Assembly: GCA_934045075.1 (NCBI GenBank)
Contig: OW203732.1
Span: 19,593,889 to 19,657,888, forward strand
Direction: 5' to 3'
Source: Yponomeuta sedellus
Taxonomy: Eukaryota > Arthropoda > Insecta > Lepidoptera > Yponomeutidae
DNA: 64,000 nt
This document shows, one piece after another, positions 34,207 through 43,445 of this stretch. Each line of letters starts with the position of its first letter. Positions within the stretch are counted from its first letter, which is position 1. A program made the position numbers and the translations under genes. The notes under the pieces were generated by a model. The model was not told the origin of the DNA. It saw only the letters and a list, made by a program, of their open reading frames with translations, and searched no databases.

Positions 34207-34533
34207 AATAAATAAAACTATGGCACTTTTTCATCATACACAAGATCCACTGTCGCATTTACTTAGCTAGTTCAGTAGATACCTATACAGGGTGTAAAAA
34301 AAGTATTTTGAATCTTCAGAATTCTGCTCCTCATGCCCACTATTTTACCCAGAGAACATGGGTCAGGACTCGAGATCCTTGCGTAAAATTGTTGGGCATG
34401 AGTAGCAGAAATACATAAATCCTAAAGATTCAAAATACTTTTTTAAACCCTGCATAGGTACCTACTAAACTAGCTAAGTAAATACAACAATGGATCATGT
34501 ACTTATATTAAATGTGCCATAGTTGAATTTATT
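34207..34533. repeat. Foldback element with arms of about 145 bp
   Basis: The left arm 34207-34349 (containing ACTTAGCTAGTTCAGTAG and AAAAAAGTATTTTGAATCTT) is the imperfect reverse complement of the right arm 34383-34533. The loop is about 33 nt. Direct repeats TAATTTATGCCAA.TAAT.AAAC lie just outside at about 34560 and 34750. Confidence 0.75.
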
Positions 34534-34812
34534 ATGTGACATAATAATTGTATTAATCAGTAATTTATGCCAACTAATAAAACAACAATGTAAGAAAATC
34601 ACATTTATTTTTAACTTGCCACTAACTATTATACTTTTCTTATAAACTACATCTTAGAGTTAAATATAACTTTCCGTTAAGTACTGCGAGTATTCATGTT
34701 CCATGTGTTACATTAAGTGACATTATTACATGAAAATGTATTATTTGTAATTTATGCCAATTAATCAAACAATAGCGTTAAAAAAATCACATTCATTTTG
34801 TCATTTTGTCAC

Positions 34813-34975
34813 ATTCCGCAACCTCTGGCTATCTTGGCTCAATTGATAGAGCGCTGGCACGGATAGCCAGAGGTTGCGGGTTCGAATCCCGGCATGGGTT
34901 AAATTTTTAGCCTCTAAATAGGTTTTTAATTTTGTCCTTAGCACGGGTTAGTGCATTAAAAATGAAAATAGTATA
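34813..34975 (+). mobile_element. SINE family A, with short inverted 5' end
   Basis: The plus copy begins inside the tRNA-like head (GGCTCAATTGATAGAGCG) and keeps the full tail to GCACGGGTTAGTGCATTAAA. Upstream, CGCAACCTCTGGCTATC (34818-34834) is an inverted copy of GATAGCCAGAGGTTGCG (34861-34877) from the same head. Confidence 0.8.
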
Positions 34976-35085
34976 AATGCATTGCCAATTACCAAATACG
35001 TTTTGATAGTTTTTAGTGACTCACCAACGATCATTACGTAGGGTTGTGGTGATATGGGTCAATTTCAACAAGTGTGATTTTTGAC

Positions 35086-36640
35086 TCATTTCGGTTGACT
35101 TTTTTATCTTAATGTATTTCCCGGTTTTGAAAGTCTTAGTCTAATTCTCATTAACGTATTATTGTCATACTTGAACAGCATTATCATACTGTACATATTT
35201 AGGTAGATATTGAGCATAAAAGTTTAGGCATCACCGAAATTAAACGAATGCCCACCGAAATGAAAGAATCGACACCGAAATGAAAGAAAAAAAAGCACTA
35301 AAATGAAAGATTTGCACCGAATTTCAAATATTCCTATTTACAGTATGATTCTAGTGGAAGGAGTGGATTTATTTATTCTAGGGTATACTAAGTCAACATT
35401 TTTTTAAAAAAGTGGAGGCTGAAAGAAGTCTATTTTTTAACTTATTTTTACTTGTCATATATTTTAGCACACACCTTTTTTTTGCTAGGCCATATCCATT
35501 TTGTAAAAAACGTAAATTTTGGCCCACCCTACTAATTAATCTTTTACTGTCTAAAATATCACTCGTATTTCCGCCCAACAATAACAGAATTTGGCGGAAT
35601 AAGTAAAAGGAATAAGATATGATTAAACATTTACTACGCACCAATCACCGCACACTTTTAAATATATCAAAATTTTACACAAGCAAACAACGTTATCACA
35701 ATAACTTTAGGTACACTAATTTTGTCACGTGTTACAATTACACATTATCCTCCGTACTAATTAAAAGTTGTACAGCTATAATATAGTGTGTAGTGTGTGC
35801 TCTGTCCCGTTCCACCTTTTTCATATGAACTTTTATTAGTTAGGGGGTAGGAGATCAAATTGTTACATTAGATTTATAATATTCTGCTCACAAGATATGC
35901 ATTCAAAAAGTAAAGTAAACCTACAAAAAATATAATATTCTCATTTCAATTATTTATTATATAATATTCCACGCAGACACGCAGTCACACAAACACACAG
36001 ATTGACTTAAAACACACATTGACTTAAAACTGTCAATTTATACTAATGTTGAAAGTTTGAAGTCAAACAAAAAAACGTTAATTCGGGCCTTATGCTGTCA
36101 CTGTGCGCGCTAATCGAAATATACTACATACTCTAACATACGAACCTTTTGTTGCCGATGGGCCGTAGTACTTAGAAAATGTTGTTCTTCCTCCTTACAA
36201 TATTTTTTGGCAGAAGCATCCTATATAGAAAACACCGATTTTAAATAAAAATACACCGGATTGTTACCCAGTAAAAGTACACCGTGATGAAAAAAAATTC
36301 ACCGAAGTTAATAGATCTTACACCGAAATGAAACAGATTTACACCGAAGGAACCGAAATGAAAAAAGATAACCGAAATGAAAGGGTTTTTCATTTCGGTT
36401 GACAATTTAGCTACACCGAGTCAACCGAAATGAAAACACCGAGGCATGATTTTTTAACAAAAACACAAATCACTAGTTACTGAGCCATTGCCGGTTTTAT
36501 TGGAATACTACACTCAAAACATCACGCAAAAAGCCATTGCCTTTAATCATAATGAAAGTTAAAAAGACACACAGAACAAAAGTAGACCGTACACCGATTT
36601 TAAAGGATTTTCTTCGTGACGCACCGATATGAAATACTCA
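35086..36640. repeat. ACCGAAATGAAA 12-mer array in two blocks
   Basis: Exact plus copies are at 35254-35265, 35274-35285, 36322-36333, 36352-36363, 36371-36382 and 36424-36435, with one minus copy at 36388-36399. Many one- to three-base variants occur (35232, 35316, 36301, 36622) and a reversed TCATTTCGGTTGAC is at 35086. The copies at 36371 and 36388 form a stem-loop. The blocks are about 35.09-35.33 kb and 36.25-36.64 kb, separated by about 0.9 kb of AT-rich DNA with no motif. Spacing is irregular, so this is not a CRISPR array or satellite. It resembles subterminal transposase-binding arrays; that is inferred. Confidence 0.7.
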
Positions 36641-36649
36641 CAGTTCTGG

Positions 36650-36790
36650 CGGGAACACGAAGGCAAATCTAGAGCATCTGTCCGTTGAGAACGCCAAAGC
36701 GAGACTGGCCACGGAGGCTAGGAGCAGCGGGGGGGGAATGCCGCTTTACTGGGCGAAGTTGTACTTGATTTAGTTTAGCTCACCGAATTT
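36650..36790. other. GC-richer patch beside the 12-mer array
   Basis: GGCGGGAACACGAAGGC, then AGCGAGACTGGCCACGGAGG, then a run of eight G near 36731. No open frame is recognised. It could be a decayed coding or regulatory part of the neighbouring element. Confidence 0.3.
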
Positions 36791-37075
36791 ATGGAATTCC
36801 TTGGGACACTTGTGTTTTGACCTTCTGCTTTCTCGTTTGTATTGTTAAATGAATTAAAAACCCTTCAAGCGATGCCTTACCTAATTACTAACAACCTTAT
36901 ATAAAAGTTAGTCCATACATTTTACTAGTTTTTCTTTGGAAGGTCATATTCCAAAGCAAACGGGAGCTGGGACAAGCACCGAACTTAAAATTTGAGGGAT
37001 TGTGTTTTTTTATAAAATATTTCTAAGTATCTCAGTAAAAATATATAAGTGCACGCGTGTAGGTACCATTATATT

Positions 37076-38468
37076 CTAGACATAAAAAAATATTAGGACA
37101 CAATTAAAACGATTGGCACTACCGTTTTCAGCCCCGCCGCGAAAATTTTCTCCTGGGAAATTGACCCATATACCCTTGTCACTAAGATTTTTTAGCCTCA
37201 ATTGAATAGCCTGTCCTATCTCAGCGTCAGACTTGACATGTTTGACAAACGCATCACGCGTTTCTGCCTTAGACGGCTTCCACGGGCGTCCAGTGGGCCC
37301 GTCTTTTTGTTTTTTCTTTTTTTATTGTTGGACCGTTGATGTATTTAAGAGGAACGCTATGGACAAGAAAGCTGCGAGATTTCTGTATTCTTCATAAGCT
37401 GAAACAAAAGAACAACAATAGATAAATAAAAGAAAACAATAAATCAAATCAATCATTTTCTAAGTTTCTTGCATTAATTAAACTGCTGGAGCTAGAAAAC
37501 TTTAATTTGAAGGGTGTGTTCATTGGGTTGGATAAATAATATTTTATGTACTTACAATCAGCCAGGCATAATAATTCTTGACAGAAGATGTCTTTAGATT
37601 TTCTCTCTTTAAGTAAAAATAAAAATTTTAGTTTTGCTACTGGAAAGATAGCAAACAAACTGTTTTAGTCTTCATAAAGTTCGTAGAAGTCGTTGAGTAG
37701 CTGAAACAAAAATGCACAATAAAATATAGGAAGCTTAGATAAATAAATTGAATCCAAATCGACAGTACCGAAATTGGTAAAGACAAGCTTAGGTATTTGT
37801 TAATAAGTAGATTATTCTGAAAAATATATTCCATGTCTTAATAGGATAATTCATTGGTACATACATACCAGGGTATAACGTTGAGGTTTCTTGAATGCTG
37901 GGTATTGGTTGAAATAAGCTTCTATAGGCGTGTCTCCTTTTCTTAAATCATGAATTCGTTGTTTTATTGTGAGTTTCCACTTTGTCTCAACCAAGTCCCA
38001 CGGCTCGGAGCTATTATGGAGCCATAATAAATCATCCTCTGCTGTTTCATTTAAGGTGCTCATGAAGCTTTCGGGCAATGGTCTTTAAGTTGAGGCAGGC
38101 GAACTGGGGGATTCCTCCCTGTTCCTATTTTTAGCTGTAAGCGATCCCAGTTGTTGAAGGCGCCTCCGCTTATTGAGGACTTGGTGTACCAGTTTGCCTC
38201 GAGCTTGACGAACGACACCCGAGGCTGTTGTACAGCCTGGTATGTAATAAGTAGTTGTTCTCTCTCCAGGAAAAAGCTCGGTTATCAATTTTGTCCAATT
38301 GAAATATTGCTTCCAACTACTGGCGTATTTAGTTTCTCATTAAGAATTGCCTTCGCAATCACCGAAGCTAACAAGTTTCTTGTAGAATCTCCGTCCAAGG
38401 CACCACCCTTGTAAATGAGCAGCGCTGACGATTCTAGAGATTGCTTTAGCAGCCTCTCAAGCTCAAAA
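37076..38468 (-). pseudogene. Decayed three-exon gene of an uncharacterised arthropod protein family (SAMD3-like type)
   Basis: Exons on the minus strand are 38468-37869, 37700-37556 and 37398-37076. The introns of 168 and 157 bp have GTATGT...TTTCAG and GTAAGT...TTTCAG ends and keep one phase across both joins. Exon 1 reads ESSALLIYKGGALDGDSTRN; after a frameshift near 38330-38345, SWKQYFNWTKLITELFPGER, RQARGKLVHQVLNKRRRLQQ and LETKWKL-like DLVETKWKLTIKQRIHDLRK follow. Exon 2 starts LLNDFYELYED and includes AKLKFLFLLKERKSKDIFCQ. Exon 3 includes SYEEYRNLAAFLSIAFLLN and KPSKAETRDAFVKHVKSDAE. In-frame TAA codons lie at 38085-38087, 37665-37667 and 37322-37324. No start codon was found, so the 5' part may be missing. 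The order of segments recalls uncharacterised proteins multiplied in aphids and other arthropods and SAMD3-like fish proteins. That match is from memory and the function is unknown. Confidence 0.6.
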
Positions 38469-38494
38469 CTTCATAGCAAAAAAACGGTGGAAAG

Positions 38495-38600
38495 GTGTCC
38501 GGTCCCGCGGGCGGGGTAACTAGCAGGCACGCGTGCCCCGCGGCGCGGGGCTGGAGTTGGATGCACGGGGTCCGAGGGGTGTCGCTCTTTTTAGCGTCAA
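38495..38600. other. GC-rich block just upstream of the decayed gene
   Basis: GGTCCCGCGGGCGGGGTAAC and CCCGCGGCGCGGGGCTGGAG lie 30-130 bp before the first exon seen on the minus strand. It could be a missing 5' exon or a promoter-proximal CpG-rich block. No frame proves either. Confidence 0.3.
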
Positions 38601-38693
38601 ATATGAACACCGTCAAATTGATACTTTGCTTGTTTAGATTTACTAAGTGCAGATTGTTGATGCTACTAAGAACATTGTTAATTTAATATGTAT

Positions 38694-38909
38694 AATTGAT
38701 TTGTTTTGATTTTACAAATGTATTGAACCAAATATTTTTGATGTTTGTATCTATAATCTAAAACTTAAAATTAGTTACTAGTCCTATTCAATTTAAAGTA
38801 TAAAATTATTTGTTATGATATTATAAATGTATCGAACCAAATATTTTTTGATGCTTATATCTATAATGATAAAACGTAAAATTAGTAAATAGTCCTACTT
38901 AATTCAATT
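38694..38909. repeat. Tandem duplication, unit about 105 bp
   Basis: Unit 1 (38694-38793) and unit 2 (38803-38909) share AAATGTAT.GAACCAAATAT, TTTTTGATG.TT.TATCTA and TAGTCCTA.TTAATTCAATT-like runs at roughly 80 per cent identity by eye. Confidence 0.75.
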
Positions 38910-39409
38910 TTCATACTTGTTTATCGCAACATATACATTAATTATTCTAACGTTGCACTTCTGTAACTTAATTAACATATTAACGTAAATACAAACACTA
39001 GATCTTGGTAAGCCCAAAAAGGAATAAGAAATATATTCAATAAAGAGTTATTTTAGGTCAAATAAGAATTTGTCACTTTTAATGAGAATGTTCATTATAA
39101 CAAGCAATTGCAACCAAATAGATTTGAGCAAATTAAGTTGGTTGTTGCACCAATTGCACTCTTGTTGCAGCTACTATATTGTTGCCTAAAATAGCCATAA
39201 GCAGCTTTCTTCCAACCATTTTAGCGTCAACTAAGAGAAAAGACGACTTAGTTGGCATCGAGTTTTTTCAGTGTTTCCTAAGCAAATACTTAAGTAACGT
39301 TCACGCTCATTGCTGATAAAGTCGAAGAGACAGCACTTCATTTAAGTATTTACTCAATTCAGAAACCGGCCCTTAGTGTGAAAATCTCAGGTATAACAAA
39401 CTAACTACT

Positions 39410-39500
39410 ACACTAGTTATACATATATTAAACGGGTCAAATCGCGATTATTTATTAGGTAAAACTATGTATGAGTATCGCGAATCATTAATAAATACTA
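39410..39500. repeat. Fragment of the CGCGATACTCATACATAG foldback family
   Basis: TATTAAACGGGTCAAATCGC, then GATTATTTATTAGGTAAA, then ATGTATGAGTATCGCGAATC. It shows the unoccupied form (GAGTATCGCGAATCATTAA) of the site into which a family B SINE went at 41128. Confidence 0.7.
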
Positions 39501-39719
39501 ACTACTACACTGTTGATCGAAGGCACCACAACTCGACCTCCAAGGCTGCTTTTCCTAATAGTTTTTCAAACGTTTTTTTTAATCAACGTAGTGACTTTAT
39601 TATCGGAAACCGGTTTGGACTGGATTGCCTCATATTCCGAGCACCTCCAACGACCTTCCTGCCGGTTCTTCCGAACACCGATTTGACACTGGATATTTAT
39701 TCAATCTTTTTTTTGTAAA

Positions 39720-39980
39720 CGAGTTTATAAACATCACCGCGTAGGATTATCTCCAAATGTTTATTAATTTATTGTAGGTGAATCTTCCCACGATACATGT
39801 CTGTTTCAAATATTAAAGACAAACGTCGGTGGCATTAGTTCAATAGTAACAAACACATAACCTCACCTACCTATACCTTTTTAGGGTTCGAAAGTCGACA
39901 AGGAACCCTTATGCAAAAGCCATGAACTTAATATTTTCATAACAGTTATTTATTTAGAGATCTATTGTAAACCAACAGCT
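39720..39980. other. Unassigned sequence with a GGGTTCGAAAG...AAGGAACCCTT hairpin
   Basis: TTTTTAGGGTTCGAAAGTCG and ACAAGGAACCCTTATGC at 39880-39918 recall the left edge of the repeat at 751. Nothing else could be assigned. Confidence 0.4.
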
Positions 39981-40069
39981 ATTTTGCAACAAGACAGAAT
40001 ATTATATTAAGCCAATTACAGGTTCTGCTTATAGCACACGATTTAGAAAAAGGATTCTTATAAGTTAGC

Positions 40070-40156
40070 GGTGGGCACGCGTGGTCATTAAGCCCATAAT
40101 CTCTTACTGAGAGCCTGCGCCCTGCAGTGTGACTTTTGTAGGCTATATAAAAAATA
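40070..40156 (+). repeat. Repeat family H fragment
   Basis: GGTGGGCACGCGTGGTCATT, then AAGCCCATAATCTC and GCCCTGCAGTGTGAC...GTAGGCTA match 27110-27200. Confidence 0.65.
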
Positions 40157-40424
40157 TTTATTGTCAAAGAACTATGGTTTGATATTAAGGGTACGCGTAC
40201 ACCAAGGCATTTCTTATGACTTATGTTATGACAATGACTTTCAAAATTAATTTTAAAACGCTACTAAGTCATATTTGTGAAATTAACCGCTTCTTTAACG
40301 TGCATTACGTAAACATTTGATTTTTATTATTAATATCTTTTTTAATTGCACGTGACGTGGTGAACATCATGTTTTTAGAAACTATGTGAAATGAAAGTTA
40401 AAAAAATATATTCACTATAAAAAC

Positions 40425-40568
40425 TAACCCCCTTATTCATAATAGTCCGCTAGCTTAAAACAGCTGCTAAAGAGTGTTCTCTTTCATTCTGACTTAGGTC
40501 AATAGAAGAGGACAGAGTGAGAATAAGCATTGCTTAAAGTTAACATACTATTATGAATAAGGGGGTAA
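40425..40568. mobile_element. 138-bp MITE with CCCCCTTATTCATAATAGTC ends, TAA duplication
   Basis: Element 40428-40565 begins CCCCCTTATTCATAATAGTC and ends with the complement ATTATGAATAAGGGGG. TAA flanks both sides (40425-40427, 40566-40568). Copy 46696-46833 has the same length and TTA on both sides. The 3-bp TWA-like duplication fits PIF/Harbinger MITEs. Confidence 0.85.
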
Positions 40569-40609
40569 ATGTTTACTTAATGAACGTCAAAGCTGTAAGT
40601 TTCACTATT

Positions 40610-40890
40610 ACTAGATCATGTGGAGAAGAAACTTCCAAAGAATCGCCACATTTATTGTTTTTTTGTGTTTGTGAAACTTGTGTTTTTAGCGAACGAATTG
40701 ACTGATGATGCAAATATTTCTTTCCGCAGGTATGTTCAGCTGTAACTACGATAGTCTGCTTACGGTCAGTGCCACTAGCACAGTTTGATATTAATGGTCT
40801 TATCTATTAAAACGCGATTCCTTAAAACGGTCTATAAATCCAATTAAGACTTCGGTGGAGATTTTACAAGGAAAAGTTTTTAACTTAATT
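40610..40890. other. Unassigned AT-rich sequence
   Basis: CGTCAAAGCTGTAAG...GTGGAGAAGAAACTT at 40583-40635 resembles 25780-25825 (CGTTAAAGTTGTCAAGTAAA, TGTGGAGAAGAAACTTACAA), so a further dispersed repeat is likely. Nothing else was seen. Confidence 0.4.
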
Positions 40891-41145
40891 CGAGCGCTTC
40901 TATATCGCTTCGCGATACTCATACATAGTTATATATTAAACGGGTCTAATCGCGATTATTTATTAGGTAAAACGTTACAGTTGCCGTGGTCTCGGGTAGA
41001 CGAGTCTACCCGAGACCACGGTAACGCTGCCGAAACGTCGGGAAATAAGGTAATTACGTTTATTTACCTAATAAATAATCGCGATTAGACCCGTTTAATA
41101 TATATAACTATGTATGAGTATCGCGAAGCGATATAGAAGCGCTCG
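40891..41145. repeat. Large palindrome with CCGAAACGTCGG core
   Basis: Outer arms 40891-40975 and about 41063-41145 are near-perfect complements starting CGAGCGCTTCTATATCGCTT. Inner arms are TTGCCGTGGTCTCGGGTAGA and its partner. CCGAAACGTCGG is at 41030-41041 only on the right side, because the left side lacks about 30 bp there. The last 10 bp of the right arm are the 5' end of the family B SINE that follows. Confidence 0.85.
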
Positions 41146-41517
41146 TGGCCTAGGCGAACCGAGTGATTGAAATCAATCACTTGGTTAAGCAACAACAGGC
41201 GCGGTCAGGTACAGGATGGGTGAGCGTCCCGTGACTACCGCTAGTGGCATTTTTCCGAGCGCTTCCGTGCTTCGCAGGGCACGTTAAGCCGTTGGTGCCG
41301 GCTGTCATATAATGACAGTCTTTAAGCCATGTCAGAGGCCTTATGGGCGGCTTGATAACTTCTGACAGTAAGGCCCGCCACTGTCTTACAATCCTTCACC
41401 AACCCGGACTTGGCCCCCGTGGTGGAGTAAGGCTTAACCTTCCTGCGATGCAGGAAGAGACCCGTGCCCCAACAGTGGGGACATACAAGGGTTGATAACG
41501 ATAACGAGTATCGCGAA
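41116..41517 (+). mobile_element. SINE family B (5S rRNA-derived), full length with 12-bp duplication
   Basis: GAGTATCGCGAA flanks at 41116-41127 and 41506-41517. The 5S-like segment at 41183-41230 contains GGTTAAGCAACAACAGGCGC and GGTCAGGTACAGGATGGGTG. The body carries GTGGCATTTTTCCGAGCGCT, TTCTGACAGTAAGGCCCGCC and GGACTTGGCCCCCGTGG, then CCTGCGATGCAGG and the tail GGGTTGATAACGATAAC. It sits in a fragment of the 39410-type foldback repeat. Confidence 0.88.
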
Positions 41518-41789
41518 TCATTAAGAAATACTTATTCCGGATTCTCTTACTTATCTTGATGTTTTGTCGGAAGAGTCCGACCAGGTTTCGCTCTGATTCA
41601 CAGAGCAAAACACGGTGAGTATAGAAAGAGCTCGCATCGGCGGCAGCTCGTCTCCGAAAAAGACCTAAAGAAAGGACTTAAGAAATAGACGTCGCCACAT
41701 GTTCTCTATCTTTCGCTCTATCTCTGAATAAACTGCGTCTGAGAAGTTTTTTAAGAAATTGTCGTTTTATATAAGACTAAATGTGCCTC

Positions 41790-41860
41790 GCGGGTTATTG
41801 GGGAATAAGATATTTTCCCGCAGTAAAACGCAGCCTATGCGTTAATCCAGGGTGTCAGAT
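41790..41860 (-). repeat. Repeat G fragment, reversed
   Basis: GATATTTTCCCGCAGTAAAA, then CGCAGCCTATGCGTTAATCC, then AGGGTGTCAG is the reversed middle of repeat G. Confidence 0.6.
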
Positions 41861-41864
41861 TAGA

Positions 41865-42005
41865 TTAGAACTCTTTATTGTACACACCAGAAAACTAAAT
41901 ACATAAAAAGGCTTACACCTATTGCCGTATACAATTGGCGGTCTTATCGCTAAAAGCGATCTCTTCCAGACAACCTTGGGATGGATAGAACTGAAAGATG
42001 AAGAG
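41865..42005 (-). repeat. Reversed LINE tail (GGCGGTCTTATCGCTAAAAGCG)
   Basis: AACTCTTTATTGTACACACC, then GGCGGTCTTATCGCTAAAAG, then CGATCTCTTCCAGACAACCT. Same family as 18605-18690 and 49340-49420. Confidence 0.65.
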
Positions 42006-42093
42006 AGTAGGTAGGTAGGTGTACATGAAGTATACAGCTACCTGCATACCTAATTTTAGCCTACCAAACATTATTATGCCAGGGTAAAGTACC

Positions 42094-42460
42094 TAAATTA
42101 GTTGATGAAGCGAAGGATCGTGGCCTCGGTGGCGCAGCGGTTTGGCACGCTGACTGTAAAAACCGGAGGTCTCGGGATCGATCCCCGGCCGGGACAAACT
42201 ATAAAGTGAACTTTTCTGGTTTGCGGCCGGGACAAATTATAAACTTTTCTGGTTCGTCCCGGGTCTTGGAGGTTATCTATGTATTTATTGTATTAAATGT
42301 ATTGTCGAGTTAGCACCTGTAACACAAGTTATTTAATTGTGCTTAGTATGGGGCTAGCGAGATCTGTGTAATATGTCCATGAATATTCATTTATTATTTA
42401 TTTAAGTGGCAGTCCCTGGTCTCTGCTACCGGTCTGAGATACAGGCGTGAGGTTTTGTTA
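42094..42460 (+). mobile_element. LINE tail interrupted by a nested SINE C
   Basis: TTAGTTGATGAAGCGAAGGA and TCGTGG (to 42122) continue at 42403 with AAGTGGCAGTCCCTGGTCTC and ATACAGGCGTGAGG, as in the uninterrupted copy at 20741-20862. Between lies SINE C (42122-42402). Its head has box A GGTGGCGCAGCGG, anticodon region CTGTAAAAA and box B GGATCGATCCCC. Inside it a segment of about 46 bp (CCGGCCGGGACAAACTATAA) is repeated in tandem at 42187-42260. Confidence 0.8.
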
Positions 42461-42755
42461 TCTCTAGGTCCATCATTAATATCAAGTTTCGTAGTGAGCT
42501 AAACTGTCTCTTTAGCAGAATAGTTGATTTACCTCAGTTTATCATCCGACCGCTCTAAAGTGATTAAGTGCTCCGTAATTCAATTCGTCTACATAGCCCG
42601 TTTTAATGCCTTCGGGCTGGAAATCCTATAATTTACTGTTGAATGGTATTCCAGACTAATGGTACGAGTTTTCGACATTCTTTTTTTGAAAATAGTGTTC
42701 AGTCCGCTTTTGTGATGCGTGCAAGGCTATACGCATTTTTTTAATTTAAAACAGC

Positions 42756-42893
42756 CTAATAAAAACTGTTTTTATACGGATTTATGCTCAGGTGCCGAAA
42801 CGTGGAAAATTGTAAAAAATGTAATAAACGAGCATAAATCCGTATAAAAACAGTTTTAATTATGTCTACTGCTCGTGTTAACCTTAGAAAATA
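42756..42893. repeat. Foldback element, 28-bp arms (second copy)
   Basis: Arms 42762-42789 and 42830-42857 match the family at 20246-20428. The loop is shorter and holds CCGAAACGTGG. The right flank TATGTCTACTGCTCGTGTTA is the inverted left flank of the other copy. Confidence 0.85.
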
Positions 42894-42924
42894 TTAAAAC
42901 AGCCTACTGTGTGTAATTACTTAA

Positions 42925-43195
42925 CTTAAGTTAAGCAACATCAGGCGTGGTTAGGTGCAGGATGGGTGACCGTCCCGTGACTAGATAAGATAAATACCAC
43001 TAGTGGTATTTTTCCGAGCGCTTCCGTGCTTCACAAGGCACGTTTGTGCCGGCTGTCATGTAATGGCGGTCGTTAAGCCATGTCAGAGGCCTTATGGGCG
43101 GCTTGATAACTTCTGACAGTAAGCCCCGTTACTGCCTTACAATCCCCCACCAACCCAGACTTGACCCCCGTGGTGGAGTGGCTTAACCTTCTATA
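42925..43195 (+). mobile_element. SINE family B, both ends truncated
   Basis: The 5S-like block is GTTAAGCAACATCAGGCGTG, GTTAGGTGCAGGATGGGTG and ACCGTCCCGTGAC. An insertion of AGATAAGATAAATACC interrupts CTA.CACTAGTGG. It ends within GACTTGACCCCCGTGGTGGA. Confidence 0.75.
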
Positions 43196-43394
43196 TTAGG
43201 ACACTTAAAATTGGGAAGGTACCTAATCAAAGGGTGCTTCCTGTCTAATACTACAAATACAAAAAAATACTGAAAATTCTAAATTTGTAATTAAATAATA
43301 AAAAAATGTGTTGGAAGTTCGGGACGAGCTCGGAAAAAACTGCGAGTTTCGATTTCTAAACTATTCATAATATGTACCTAAGTACTTACCTTCA

Positions 43395-43445
43395 ATTTGT
43401 ACGGAACCCTCGGTGCGCGAGTCCGACTCACACTTTACTTTTTTT
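43395..43445 (+). repeat. Right-end fragment of the GGGTTCCGTA repeat
   Basis: GTACGGAACCCTCGGTGCGC, then GAGTCCGACTCACACTT matches 1228-1265. Confidence 0.65.

Noticed and set aside
35230..36440. CRISPR array
   Set aside because: Repeats are only 12 bp, irregularly spaced and on both strands, and the DNA is eukaryotic.
37449..37658. Separate small ORF on the minus strand
   Set aside because: Its 5' part is exon 2 of the decayed gene in the same frame and the rest is intron read-through.
41183..41230. Part of a genuine 5S rRNA gene
   Set aside because: Only the internal control region is conserved. The ends of 5S are missing, and the block is always followed by the same SINE body.
42121..42195. 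tRNA-Tyr gene
   Set aside because: The anticodon arm is Tyr-like, but the acceptor stem does not pair and the sequence recurs with the same SINE body at 22389, 48883 and 56908.
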